From assembly GCA_029213005.1 (NCBI GenBank), contig JARGPI010000007.1, forward strand, positions 179,981-243,980: a stretch of 64,000 nt of DNA, in the 5' to 3' direction. The first letter of the stretch is position 1, and each line of letters begins with the position of its first letter. The notes under the pieces were generated by a model. That model did not search any database. It saw nothing but the letters and a program-made list of their open reading frames with translations, and was not told where the DNA came from. Of this stretch, positions 51,711-60,680 are shown one piece after another. A program made the translations under genes and the position numbers. The stretch is from Verrucomicrobiales bacterium (GTDB taxonomy: Bacteria; Verrucomicrobiota; Verrucomicrobiia; Verrucomicrobiales; DEV007).

Positions 51711-52992
51711 GGATGGCCTCCGTTGCTTCGGTTTCCGTTACGCTGGCTACAGCGGTTGCAATTTTGGCTGAGATTAATTCCCACTCGGCTTCGATGCCGG
51801 AAACAATTAGATCCCATTCGGACGTCGAAAGCTCGCTCCGAAACCCGGCATTTTCCTCGATCAGGCGGCTGTAGTGGTCGATTAGCTGAGCGACGCAATT
51901 CGGCGAGGAGTACTGGCTTGCTGTTGAAACCGCGTGCTCCCGCATTGCGTTATGTTCAGTTTGATCCCCGAGAAGCTGACAAATGGCTGAGGCAAAGTCG
52001 TCCGTGGATGCTTTGTGATTCAGTAATCGGCCGTTCCTACCGTCGTCAACGATTTCCCGGACGCCGGGACCGTCAAGTGCCACGACGGGAGTCCTCGCTG
52101 CCATCGCTTCGGCCAGAACGATTCCCTGGGTTTCGGTCTGCGAAGCGAACACAAAACAATCCATCGCAGCATAGGCATCCGCCAGGTCGTGTCCGGTCTG
52201 TTTACCTAGTTCGATGACCCGGCCGGAGTCGATGTGCGTTTGAAGAATCGTTCTCATATCCTCGGTGCCATCTCCACAGCCGACCAGCAGGAAGATCGCT
52301 TCGTTGTTGGTAGATAGGGCTTTCTCTACCGCAGTCGCCAGGAAAACGAGATTTTTTTCCGGTGCGAGACGTCCCACATGTCCAATTACAGGGGTATCTT
52401 TGGAAATGCCATAGTGTTCACGGGCTCGACCTCCCGATCCATTCTGGAACAAATTCAAATCGATCCCTGTGGGCACAACTTCAATCGGCGTTTCCACCCC
52501 ACGATCTTTCAATAGTTTACCGATGCTGGCGCTCGGAGCGATTACCATATCCACCAGATTGCAGTATTCTGTAGCCATTTGGATCGCCATCCGCTTCATT
52601 GCCTCTGAGTCAAACGGAACGTAATGGGTATACCGTTCATAGAGGGTGTGATGAGTGAACACCAACGGGATGTGCATCTTCCACGCCTCCCGCAGTGCCG
52701 AGTCGCCAAGAAGGAAGGGGTGATGGCTGTGAATCAGGTCCGGTTGGAATTCCTCCATCGCGTCGCGGATTAAGCCCGGACGGGGAATCTTTACACTGAA
52801 GTCGCTGCCGTTAAAGTTCTGGATAGCGGGCACTCGGATCACGTCAGGGACCTCGTCAGCCTCGTCGAACTCGGGGGCGACCACAAGGGTTTGGTGTCCC
52901 GCTGCCTCGAGCTCGTTTTTCAGTGTCTCAACTGATTTTGCCACGCCGCCGACATGGGGCAGGTAGGTATTCGTAAAAAGTGCGACTTTCAT
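51703..52992 (-). CDS. GT4-family glycosyltransferase
   Basis: About 430 residues from MKVALFTNTYLPHVGGV at 52992; a longer frame to 53106 would overlap the upstream gene. It has a GT-B fold: N-domain with the GGV loop and DLIHSHHPFLLGD, C-domain with IGHVGRLAPEKN and the EX7E motif in TETQGIVLAEAMA. It resembles bacterial glycosyltransferases that use UDP-glucose or GDP-mannose to build glycolipids. It lies between a glycosidase and a lipid-active-looking fusion, consistent with a glycolipid or glycan job. The donor is not predictable. Confidence 0.88.
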   Translation of the reverse strand: MKVALFTNTYLPHVGGVAKSVETLKNELEAAGHQTLVVAPEFDEADEVPDVIRVPAIQNFNGSDFSVKIPRPGLIRDAMEEFQPDLIHSHHPFLLGDSALREAWKMHIPLVFTHHTLYERYTHYVPFDSEAMKRMAIQMATEYCNLVDMVIAPSASIGKLLKDRGVETPIEVVPTGIDLNLFQNGSGGRAREHYGISKDTPVIGHVGRLAPEKNLVFLATAVEKALSTNNEAIFLLVGCGDGTEDMRTILQTHIDSGRVIELGKQTGHDLADAYAAMDCFVFASQTETQGIVLAEAMAARTPVVALDGPGVREIVDDGRNGRLLNHKASTDDFASAICQLLGDQTEHNAMREHAVSTASQYSSPNCVAQLIDHYSRLIEENAGFRSELSTSEWDLIVSGIEAEWELISAKIATAVASVTETEATEAILD

Positions 52993-52996
52993 GTAG

Positions 52997-55255
52997 TTAT
53001 AATTTGGGTGATAATTCAAAACACCGATGTGAGCCATCGCTCGAAATGGAATCAAAACCGGGAATGGAAATTTCCAACATGGGAATGTTACCACGCCACG
53101 AGGCATCGATAGATAACTGATTTCCGTCCAGCGATACGGATACCGGTCCCCAGCGCGTCAGGGTGGGGCCGTAGGAAATGGCTGTGCCCGGGGCGAGCCA
53201 TTCCGGCAGGATTCCGGATCCGATCACAAGATGATCAAATTCTTCGCGGACGAAACAGTTCCGGACCATCATGATCCACTCAGCGGCGGCCCAGCCGTGT
53301 TGACCGTCTCCCATACAGCCACCCAGGGTTTGAGGGTGAATCGCTTCGGGCCACTGTCCAGTCGGAGTGGCCAATTCTCCAACACGGCGGAAAAGGTCAG
53401 CGAATTTTGGATCCCCGGCGCGCAGTAGTGTCTGGGCGAGGTCGAGAGTCAGGTAAGCATTGATACCGGAATGAATCATTTGCTGGAAGAATCCGCCCCG
53501 GACAAAACACTCTCTCATCAAATAATCAGTGGTCTTCATCACACGGTCGTCGCCCGGTGGGTAGATCTGTAGCGGGTAGTCCGCGACCATCGATCCGATA
53601 GCTCCGGCATCCATCCTGCGTCCCGGAGCAGCCGGAAGTCCGCCTTTCGATCTCCGTTCCGGAATGGTCAAGAGGCTTGCCCCGATGCTGTTGGCAAATT
53701 CTTTAGCGAGGGCTTTTGCTCTACCGGCGTCCTCTTCGCGGCCGGCTGTTTTCCACATTTCGGCGGCGGCGCGTAAGCCTGCCAGGGCCCAGTAATCGTC
53801 CCAGTAGTAGTAATCGTTGGGTCCAAGATGTTCGGCACTGAATCCCGCGGGGAGAAGTCCGCTGGTCCCCGCTTCGGGGTGATCCTCTTTTCGAATTCGT
53901 TTTTTGTCGAGCCAGTCGACGGCGTTAAGCAAAGCCTTATCCAGTTCCCCCGGCAGGGGACGGCCTGTGAGTTGAACAAAGCGGGCTGCGATCCAGAGAA
54001 CCTGGCCGTTGGAGTCCCACTCGCCTTCCTGGGACTGAAAGTAACCATTGTGTTTCTGCCGCTCTGCAAAGCCGTCGAGAATTCGCTCTGCACGATCGAC
54101 CTGTCCGGTTACGATCAAAGGGTGTAGCATGAGACAGGCATCACGGAACCAGAATCGTCTATAGGTGTAAGGCCCCGGAACCAGGTCATCCGCCGACAGC
54201 AGTGTTACCGTTCGCACTGCTGTATCATAGAGAAACTGCATTCGTTCATCGGGAATTGATAACTGTGCGTTATCCTTGAGCGAGGCCTCCCAGGATAAAT
54301 TGGTTTGCACCGGATTGCGAGCCTCTTCCAGGTCTTTTTCCAGACTGGTTCGGACCTGTAGAGAGGTTGGCAGATTCGGTTCAAGGCGGAAGAGAGTCAT
54401 TGCTGTAGCCATACCTACTGAGCATTCGATCGAGCTTTGACTGCCTTCACCGGGAACATCCAGATAGACATCTCCGTCGGCGTAGTGCGCCATTCTTACG
54501 GCATCGGGGACCCGGTCGATCGAAACCGTGCTTTCGTCGTTGACCCGGAGAATGCTCAGGCACTCCTGCTGAATAATTTTGTGGATAAACTGCACCCCCT
54601 CCGGATTATAGGGCCGGATCGCCACCGCTAACCAGCCGGGCTCATCGCTCAATGCCGTGACGCTGGTCAAAAGGTTTGGCTGATTCTCATCCGTATCAGA
54701 TCGACCCATCCTGGCCGACACGGTGAGCTCTAAATCCTCAAAACGGGACTCCGTGGTCACCTCCAGATCGGGTTCGAGATCCAGTCGCTGAGTTACTGAT
54801 TCGTCATCCAGTTTGCTGGGTAGCAGTCGCCGGCCGCTGTCCGTAACGATCCAGAAATCCAGTGACCAGCCATCGTAAAGTGGAGTTACCAGGCCGCGGG
54901 GATCGACTAGGGGATACAGTGGGACTCCGGGCATTCCGACCGCGGTCCAGTTGCGGTGACTGAGATTGATATGACTGAATGAAAATGCCCGCGGAATGAA
55001 AGAGGCTCCTTCGGGATCGAACTGACGCTCCACCCAGTATGGCCAAACCCAGTCAAGATTTTGCTGGATCGCTTTCGAATTCACAAGGCCTCTCGCATGA
55101 AATACGATTCCGGCCCGTAGCAACTCGAGTGGTTCGGCCACCTCCGAAGGTTGGGAAAAGCGGCGGAGTCGGGCCATCAGGTCGAGCGGATCCAGCACAC
55201 TGTAGTGCCGCGCGGCCTGCTTGATAAGAAACTCCCAAGGTAGAAATTTAAGCAT
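52997..55255 (-). CDS. (alpha/alpha)6-barrel glycoside hydrolase-like protein
   Basis: About 752 residues from ATG at 55255 (55264 also possible). The N-terminal half is beta-rich; the C-terminal half (about 335-690) is an alpha/alpha toroid of the glucoamylase/GH15 type, with YTYRRFWFRDACLM, GEWDSNGQVLWIAARF, NDYYYWDDYWALAGLRA and TGQWPEAIHPQTLGG carrying the acidic and aromatic residues expected in the active site. No signal peptide, so probably cytoplasmic. It may act on storage or stress glucans along with the GH13 enzyme. First gene of the minus-strand operon 55.3-48.6 kb; stop 4 bp before the GT4 start. Confidence 0.75.
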   Translation of the reverse strand: MLKFLPWEFLIKQAARHYSVLDPLDLMARLRRFSQPSEVAEPLELLRAGIVFHARGLVNSKAIQQNLDWVWPYWVERQFDPEGASFIPRAFSFSHINLSHRNWTAVGMPGVPLYPLVDPRGLVTPLYDGWSLDFWIVTDSGRRLLPSKLDDESVTQRLDLEPDLEVTTESRFEDLELTVSARMGRSDTDENQPNLLTSVTALSDEPGWLAVAIRPYNPEGVQFIHKIIQQECLSILRVNDESTVSIDRVPDAVRMAHYADGDVYLDVPGEGSQSSIECSVGMATAMTLFRLEPNLPTSLQVRTSLEKDLEEARNPVQTNLSWEASLKDNAQLSIPDERMQFLYDTAVRTVTLLSADDLVPGPYTYRRFWFRDACLMLHPLIVTGQVDRAERILDGFAERQKHNGYFQSQEGEWDSNGQVLWIAARFVQLTGRPLPGELDKALLNAVDWLDKKRIRKEDHPEAGTSGLLPAGFSAEHLGPNDYYYWDDYWALAGLRAAAEMWKTAGREEDAGRAKALAKEFANSIGASLLTIPERRSKGGLPAAPGRRMDAGAIGSMVADYPLQIYPPGDDRVMKTTDYLMRECFVRGGFFQQMIHSGINAYLTLDLAQTLLRAGDPKFADLFRRVGELATPTGQWPEAIHPQTLGGCMGDGQHGWAAAEWIMMVRNCFVREEFDHLVIGSGILPEWLAPGTAISYGPTLTRWGPVSVSLDGNQLSIDASWRGNIPMLEISIPGFDSISSDGSHRCFELSPKL

Positions 55256-55387
55256 TATGTCCAATGGTTAATATTCCAACTTCGCAGAAACATTGCCAAA
55301 GCAGATATCAGCATCCAAATGCGCGATTAGGCGGCGTGGCGGGAACGACCTGCGGTGAAAATTCGGTATAACGCAAGCTTTTGTCAC

Positions 55388-55410
55388 TCCATGCCGTGCA
55401 TTTTGCATGG
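55388..55410. promoter_or_regulatory. palindrome with ATTTTGCA in divergent region (glycosidase / lipid kinase)
   Basis: CCATGC and GCATGG flank a centre containing CATTTTGCATGG (55399-55410). It lies midway in the 290-bp gap between two divergent genes. Other parts of this gap show no clear features. Confidence 0.3.
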
Positions 55411-55548
55411 TTTTTAATTAGGGGGAACTTTGGGGCAGGGTATTGAGGCGAGGCTCCGCCTTGAATCGATCGCTTCCCGGAAGGATGTGGGATCAGGCAC
55501 TCTTTCTGCAGAAGGTGTTGGTGTAGTGAAACCTGAACCGAAAATAAA

Positions 55549-56466
55549 ATGTCCCGAGACCTGTTCGAGAACGCGATTGTGGTCCTTAATCAAGATGCCG
55601 GTGGCGTGATAAATTCCGCAACGGAAAGTCCCGGCAAACACATTGAGACATTTTTCGAAAAGAGGAAACGCAAGGTAAAGCTGATGGAGGTCCCACCGAC
55701 TGAGATCGAGACCGTCCTGTCGGAGTTAAGCGGAACTGTTCCCAGTCTCATCATTGCAGCGGGTGGTGACGGCACGGTCTCTGCCTGTGCCAAAGCGGCG
55801 ATTGATTTGAGCGTACCTCTGGGGATTTTGCCGATGGGCACTTTCAACCATGTGGCTCGTGATATGAAAATACCTCTGGATCTTGAGGAAGCAATTGATG
55901 CGCTTTCTGAAGGTCAGGTTAGTTCAATCGACGTCGGATCGGTGAACGGGCGGCAGTTTCTATCAGCTTGCGTGCTTGGATTCTACCCCGATAAAATCTA
56001 TACCGATGAGGATCGCGGACAACTCTGGTGGCACAAGATTTCCCGTTACTTTTTTACAGGTCTGAGAATCCTCCCGCACTATCGGCCGATGAATCTCCGC
56101 TTTGAAACCCATAGTAGGGTATTCCGTAGTAGAACCAGTTTCGTCGTGATATCAAATAATCCCTATCTGGATCAGGCGGGGGTGATGCCGGCGAAAGAGG
56201 AATTCGACTCGGGGAATCTCGGCTTGTATGTCTCGACTCACCATACCCGTCGCGAATTGATGGAGGCGGGGAAGGCCTTCCTTCTCGGTTCGCTTTTGGA
56301 AAATCCCGATCTCAAGACGGAGAAAGCGCCTCAGGTCACGGTTTACAGCCGGAAAAAATGCCTCAAAACTCTGGTGGACGGCGAGCTTTTTAATTTCACG
56401 ACACCGCTCACTTTCAATAGTAACCATTGTTCTCTTCAGGTGGTTCGACCGGTAAAATTACTATGA
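55549..56466 (+). CDS. diacylglycerol-kinase-family lipid kinase
   Basis: 305 residues with the DAGK catalytic signature: IIAAGGDGTVSACAKA (GGDGT at 72-76), GILPMGTFNHVARDM, and a C-terminal beta-sandwich with the LVDGELF motif (residues near 278). It phosphorylates diacylglycerol or a related lipid with ATP (YegS/BmrU/DgkB group). Normal length. It overlaps the next gene by ATGA, so the two are coupled. Start ATG at 55549. Confidence 0.88.
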   Translation: MSRDLFENAIVVLNQDAGGVINSATESPGKHIETFFEKRKRKVKLMEVPPTEIETVLSELSGTVPSLIIAAGGDGTVSACAKAAIDLSVPLGILPMGTFNHVARDMKIPLDLEEAIDALSEGQVSSIDVGSVNGRQFLSACVLGFYPDKIYTDEDRGQLWWHKISRYFFTGLRILPHYRPMNLRFETHSRVFRSRTSFVVISNNPYLDQAGVMPAKEEFDSGNLGLYVSTHHTRRELMEAGKAFLLGSLLENPDLKTEKAPQVTVYSRKKCLKTLVDGELFNFTTPLTFNSNHCSLQVVRPVKLL

Positions 56467-57296
56467 CAACGATCGCACACCTTTCCGACTTGCACTTTGG
56501 TCGGCTCGACCCGCCCGTCGCCGAAGCATTGCTCGACGATTTACGGATCCGAAGTCCCGACCTCATCGTGGTGAGTGGTGACTTTACCCAGCGCGCCAGA
56601 ACGCGCGAATTCGAAGAGGCGCGGGACTATATCAGTCGGTTCCCCACACGTCCTTTGATGGTTCCGGGCAATCATGATATTCCGGCCTATCCTTTATGGA
56701 ATCGATTTTTTCGCCCGATACATCGTTTTCGACATTTCCTGGAGAACGATCCTTTTCCGGTATTGGAGCGAAGGGACGTGAAAATCCTCGGGATCAATAC
56801 GGCAAGGCCGGCAGGCTGGTACCTTGACTGGTCGCGGGGTAGAGTCTCAGAATCGCAACTCCGGATGATAGCAGAGCGCTTTGGGGAGCGTCGTCCCGAT
56901 CAATTGCGAGTCCTTGTGACTCACCATCCTTTTATCTTTCCGCCCCTGCAGACAACTCGTCATTTAGCCGGAGCGCCGAAACATACCCTCGAAACCCTCG
57001 CTGCCTGCGGGGTTGACTTGATTCTTGCCGGACACTTCCATCGTGCGTGGAGCGACCTGGTCGCGACCCGGCATCCTGATGTCCCCTCAATCGTCGTCGC
57101 TCAGGCCTCCACCTCCACCTCCAATCGAAGGAAAGACCGCGATCCCAATGCCTACAACTGGATCGAGGCCGATCTTCCCCGAATTGCTATCACCAGCGTA
57201 GAATGGACCGGCCATAGATTCGCCGATTCCCAGATGAAGACCTACCGGGAGGACACCGACCACTGGGTTCGAATCGAAGAGGTTGTCAGTAGGTAG
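56463..57296 (+). CDS. calcineurin-like metallophosphoesterase
   Basis: About 277 residues from ATG at 56463, which overlaps the lipid-kinase stop. All metallophosphoesterase motifs are present: HLSDLHFG, VSGDFT, VPGNHD, LVTHHP and LAGHFHRAW. It uses a two-metal centre to hydrolyse a phosphoester; similar short enzymes include cyclic-nucleotide and lipid phosphatases (YmdB/CpdA- or LpxH-like). Coupling to a lipid kinase suggests, without proof, a phospholipid substrate. It ends 17 bp from a converging gene. Confidence 0.88.
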   Translation: MTTIAHLSDLHFGRLDPPVAEALLDDLRIRSPDLIVVSGDFTQRARTREFEEARDYISRFPTRPLMVPGNHDIPAYPLWNRFFRPIHRFRHFLENDPFPVLERRDVKILGINTARPAGWYLDWSRGRVSESQLRMIAERFGERRPDQLRVLVTHHPFIFPPLQTTRHLAGAPKHTLETLAACGVDLILAGHFHRAWSDLVATRHPDVPSIVVAQASTSTSNRRKDRDPNAYNWIEADLPRIAITSVEWTGHRFADSQMKTYREDTDHWVRIEEVVSR

Positions 57297-57313
57297 GAGG
57301 AGTGCCGGCGCCT

Positions 57314-57919
57314 TCACGCTCGGCTGGTCCGTTTTAAAACGGAGTTATAACGGGTATCAAACAGAGTTAGAAAGCCCGGCACGGATTCTTTCACTACCCC
57401 GCCTGGCATTTTGTTCCTCCATCGGCGCAACCGGGTCCAGATCTTTGACCAGGTGACTTTGGCTACATCTTTTTCACAATATTTCACGGCCTCCCCAAAC
57501 GCATCCGCCAGATGGCGGGCGATTTCGGGATCCAGCGGTTCATCAGATTCGGTGACGGCATCGGAACGGAGAAAACGTGCGAGAAGATAGGTTTCAGTGG
57601 CGATTCTGCCGGCATCGCGAACGGTTAGCCAGAAGAAAACGGTTCTGAACAGCTTTCGTAGCGGTTTAATGATGAGACCTTTCAGGAGTGCGAGGAATCT
57701 TCTGCCCAACGATTCCGTTTTCCATTTCGCCAAAATATCCGGAACGTTTTCTCTATATTGAATTCCGGTTTCATTGAAGATCCTGCGAACCATCCTCCGG
57801 CGCAACCGGGCAATTATCATATCGTCGATGAACGGCAGCGGGATAAACTTACACAGACCCGTCTGAATACAGACGACCCGGAATTCCGATGAGTATTTTG
57901 CCGATGTCTTCATGCCCAT
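57314..57919 (-). CDS. basic helical protein of unknown function
   Basis: About 202 residues from Met at 57919 (longer frame to 58015). It contains FIPLPFIDDMIIARLRRRMVRRI, and an amphipathic central helix (LLKGLIIKPLRKLFRTVFFWLTV) that could sit on the membrane. It is strongly basic (many Arg/Lys). The family is not recognised. It faces the DUF2158 gene across a 250-bp region with an ATTTTGCA motif. Confidence 0.65.
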   Translation of the reverse strand: MGMKTSAKYSSEFRVVCIQTGLCKFIPLPFIDDMIIARLRRRMVRRIFNETGIQYRENVPDILAKWKTESLGRRFLALLKGLIIKPLRKLFRTVFFWLTVRDAGRIATETYLLARFLRSDAVTESDEPLDPEIARHLADAFGEAVKYCEKDVAKVTWSKIWTRLRRWRNKMPGGVVKESVPGFLTLFDTRYNSVLKRTSRA

Positions 57920-58124
57920 GCGAAATCGCAGAAAGGGTGCCAGAGGAGAATTGCGGTTAGCTCCATTGATCAGGTCTCTTATCACTCTTGAGTTCGTGCA
58001 AAACGGAGATTTCACGTTGCAGCTTGCACCGGGGAAACAGTGTCATTGGTGTAACGGTAAGCCGTTGTGATCCCATGAAACCTGACTTTAGGCATTCAAT
58101 GGGACAACAAGGTCGAATGGCAGC

Positions 58125-58139
58125 AATTTTGCATAATAG
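58125..58139 (+). promoter_or_regulatory. ATTTTGCA motif upstream of DUF2158 gene
   Basis: AATTTTGCATAATAG lies 30 bp before the ATG at 58169, a position fitting a core promoter; GCATAATAG could act as a -10. It is the fourth copy of ATTTTGCA in divergent gaps of this block. Confidence 0.3.
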
Positions 58140-58168
58140 CGGCAATCCAAGACACATCTAACAAGACA

Positions 58169-58396
58169 ATGAATACTGTAATCAATTCAGAACTGGAAAC
58201 CGGAGATCTCGTCAGAATGTTTAACGGGGGACCGGAAATGACGGTTGTCAGAGCTAAGCAATATTCAGGCCCGACAAATGAACCGGCGGCTCTCTGTGAG
58301 TGGTACGACGGTATGGAATATCACACCGATTTGATAGAAATATCGAATCTCGAGCCTGTCGTTCGACCGGCAGTCGAAAACGAAGCGCTCTGGTAA
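58169..58396 (+). CDS. YodC-like DUF2158 small protein
   Basis: 75 residues with the DUF2158 pattern: a GDLVRMFNGGPEMTV start and CEWYDG near residue 45 (compare C-W-F-DG in YodC). The fold is expected to be a small beta-barrel. The family is widespread and of unknown function. It lies 10 bp upstream of the DUF2252 gene and is likely cotranscribed with it. Confidence 0.8.
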   Translation: MNTVINSELETGDLVRMFNGGPEMTVVRAKQYSGPTNEPAALCEWYDGMEYHTDLIEISNLEPVVRPAVENEALW

Positions 58397-58406
58397 ACTG
58401 TGAGAG

Positions 58407-59792
58407 ATGAAAGTGTTCGATACGACAAAGGGGGAAAACAGCTCCCGAACGGAAGACTTTGAGAAATTCGCAAAGTCACGTGCTGACGGCGAGCTGTTGA
58501 TTCCCCCGGAAATGCTCGACAGGGAATCTCGGAGAACCTACGTGCGACGCACTCTGCGGGAGGATCACCAGTATCGAATTAGGAATCATCCGGAAGCAGC
58601 GGAGGGGAAGTTTGCCAAGCTTGCAGAGGATCTATTTTCATTTTTTCGAGGGACTGCGCTACTTTACTACCGTGATCTGGCAGGAGTTGACAGCCATATT
58701 CCGGTAGTTTTCACAATCGGGGACATTCATCCTGAAAACTTCGGAGTGATGCCCAATGAAGATGATGTTCCGTTTTTCGGGGTGAACGATTTTGATGAAG
58801 CCTACTTCGCCCCCTTTACCTTCGACCTGAGACGGGGAGCAACGGGGTTTTACCTGGCGGGACGTCGCAATGGGTTCAGTAAAAAGAAATGTAGACGTCT
58901 GGTGAAACATTGGACCAAAGGCTACATCAAAGGTCTCGTCGAGTTCGCCCGCGATGACCGGGAAAAAAGATTCCAGTTCCGGCTGGATAACAGTCCGGAT
59001 TTGATCAAGGACTTGATTGAAGGCTCTATAGTGAGTCGTGATCGCTTTCTCAAAGACAAGATCGATTTTAATACAGAAACGTTTTTAACTACTGATGACG
59101 TGGTGCCACGTTCTAAATTGGTTGGTCAGTTTCAAGGGATTATTGATGATTACCTGGAGGAAAACGAAGTCTACGGCGAAGATCTCGGAGAAAACTTCCA
59201 TATCGTTAAGGACGTCGCTCTCAAGAGAGGAAGCGGAACAGCCAGTCTTGGGCTGGAAAGATACTGGGTATTACTGCAGGGCAGAAGCGGGGATTCCCGG
59301 GATAATATCATCCTGGAAATGAAACACGCCAGAACCTCGGCGCTTGCTGGATTAACTGGACAGGACATTGACAGCCCGGGCGAAGAGAAAACTGAAGCTG
59401 GCAAGATTGCGGCTGCCCACCGGGTCCACCTCGCCGGGGGCGACCGCTTCTACGGCGCTGCAACCATAGACGAGCAGAGCTTTCTCGTGCGGGAACGAAG
59501 TCCATTAAAGAATGATATCGATCTGGAAGACCTCACCGCCGGTAAGATGAGAAAATACGCCCGCATTTGTGGCAAAGCGCTGGCTCAAACCCACGCCCGG
59601 TCCGATTCGGACACCGGGATCATGAAGGGTGACGCAGAGCAAAGGATCCTCGAGGCGATAGAACCCCGACTGCTCGTGGCTGACATGATTCGTTTCGGGG
59701 AACACTCGGCCCGCCGACTAAAGCGGGACTGGAAGGCATTTCGCAAAGACCATCGACTCGGAGCCTTCACATTTTCCAATCCAGGCGAGTAG
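58407..59792 (+). CDS. DUF2252 family protein
   Basis: 461 residues with the DUF2252 layout: residues about 35-60 (MLDRESRRTYVRRTLREDH), FTIGDIHPENFGVM near 105 (an HxDxxxxN-like catalytic loop akin to aminoglycoside-phosphotransferase-type kinases), GVNDFDEAYFAPFTFDLRR near 125 (a DFD metal-loop) and GSGTASLGLERYWVLLQG near 275. The family is predicted to have a kinase-like fold, but its substrate is unknown. It is the last chromosomal-type gene before the integron region; the first repeat A begins 45 bp after its stop. Confidence 0.88.
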   Translation: MKVFDTTKGENSSRTEDFEKFAKSRADGELLIPPEMLDRESRRTYVRRTLREDHQYRIRNHPEAAEGKFAKLAEDLFSFFRGTALLYYRDLAGVDSHIPVVFTIGDIHPENFGVMPNEDDVPFFGVNDFDEAYFAPFTFDLRRGATGFYLAGRRNGFSKKKCRRLVKHWTKGYIKGLVEFARDDREKRFQFRLDNSPDLIKDLIEGSIVSRDRFLKDKIDFNTETFLTTDDVVPRSKLVGQFQGIIDDYLEENEVYGEDLGENFHIVKDVALKRGSGTASLGLERYWVLLQGRSGDSRDNIILEMKHARTSALAGLTGQDIDSPGEEKTEAGKIAAAHRVHLAGGDRFYGAATIDEQSFLVRERSPLKNDIDLEDLTAGKMRKYARICGKALAQTHARSDSDTGIMKGDAEQRILEAIEPRLLVADMIRFGEHSARRLKRDWKAFRKDHRLGAFTFSNPGE

Positions 59793-59836
59793 TTTCTACG
59801 TGGCCCAAGGCCTCAATCTGAAAAGGGATAAACCGT

Positions 59837-60067
59837 TTAAATACCGAGGATAAAAGCTCAGTCCGATCCACCGGCACAGGTAGCAGAACAAAGATCATAT
59901 CTCTGATTTTCGAAAACGGATTCTAGTCCGAAATGAATCCAACTTGAAAATCAGCGGGAAAGGCTCGCATGTGCCCAAATTTTGTGCAAAATTAAAACCG
60001 AAAACTGGAGGGGGCTCCAGAATAATGTTCAGGAGAGGCCCTCCAGAATAAAACTGTTCGGCAAAAA
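59837..60067 (+). repeat. repeat A, copy 1: probable attI-type site
   Basis: A 222-bp block (59837-60058), repeated at 62462-62683 with few mismatches, ending AAAACTGTTC in both copies; after this, only a short CAAAAAA run is still shared. It contains CTGGAG/CTCCAG and a near-palindrome GGAGGGCCCTCC, and two direct repeats CTCCAGAATAA just before the end, reminiscent of paired integrase-binding sites in attI. This copy also has AATTTTGTGCAAAATT, a perfect palindrome around TG. Each copy leads straight into a cassette-like ORF. The attI role is inferred. Confidence 0.6.
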
Positions 60068-60073
60068 AGCGCG

Positions 60074-60463
60074 ATGGACCCCTCAGTATCACACCATGTT
60101 TTCAAAATCGGCGAAAGCGAATTGGAAGGGTTCATTTTGAAATTGCCTTCATCCAATGGAGAACTTCTCGTTTTTCACAGCTATGATTCGGGTGAGGTTG
60201 CTCTTGATAATCTTCAGATGATTTCCGAAGCTTGGAGTATTCTTTGGCCGAGAATCGAGCTACTCTCGATCGATGGAATCAAGACCCATGATACAGGGCA
60301 AGTTATCAGTGCTAAAACTTGCTCCGGATTTATTGAATTCCCAGACGAAGAGGATGAAGACGACAATGATTTTATGATTGGGTTTCAGTTTTCGAACGAT
60401 GTTCCCGGATGGGATTTCCATATAAAAGATTGGGAGGTTTCAGAATACCAGCCTGTGTATTAA
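60074..60463 (+). CDS. cassette-encoded protein of unknown function
   Basis: 129 residues, soluble, acidic, with no recognised family. It begins just after repeat A (ATG at 60074) and its stop overlaps the left edge of an attC-like inverted repeat, the normal packing of a promoterless gene cassette. A cluster of Asp/Glu near residue 90-100 and aromatic residues near the end recall small immunity-type proteins, but that is only an impression. Confidence 0.6.
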   Translation: MDPSVSHHVFKIGESELEGFILKLPSSNGELLVFHSYDSGEVALDNLQMISEAWSILWPRIELLSIDGIKTHDTGQVISAKTCSGFIEFPDEEDEDDNDFMIGFQFSNDVPGWDFHIKDWEVSEYQPVY

Positions 60464-60508
60464 CGCCTGCCAGCCGAACAAAACGTCGTAGGCAAGGCGC
60501 TTAACGTT
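60461..60508 (+). other. attC-like imperfect inverted repeat
   Basis: TTAACGCCTGCC at the left and GGCAAGGCGCTTAACGTT at the right pair with small bulges, as attC arms do, with GTTGCGA in the place of the core GTTRRRY. The left arm overlaps the ORF stop. A further GCCAGCC (from about 60469) and GGCTGGC (from about 60551) pairing extends the secondary structure to the right. Exact attC borders are uncertain. Confidence 0.45.
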
Positions 60509-60588
60509 GCGAGTTCGAAGTTGATTTGGTCATTTGAGCTTCTATTTTGTGGCTGGCAAACGCACTCAGCGCCTGCCTAGACTCAATC

Positions 60589-60649
60589 GTTGTGCGTCGT
60601 GCAAAGCGAGGCGCTTCTTATTTGGTGAAAGTCCCAATGTTATAAACCT
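60589..60649 (+). repeat. repeat B, copy 1: group II intron 5'-end-like block
   Basis: 61 bp, repeated at 63940-64000 with three mismatches; upstream sequences of the two are unrelated, so the left border is sharp at GTT|GTGCG. GTGCG is a group II intron 5' consensus. Two hairpins follow: GCGCC/GGCGC (one G-T wobble here) and ATTTGG/CCAAAT around TGAAAGT, matching a UGARAGU loop known near the 5' end of group IIC introns. No reverse transcriptase lies in the window, so this copy, if an intron, is a remnant. Confidence 0.4.
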
Positions 60650-60680
60650 TAGCTAGGAGTAACTACCGAGTGTTGCGTTC

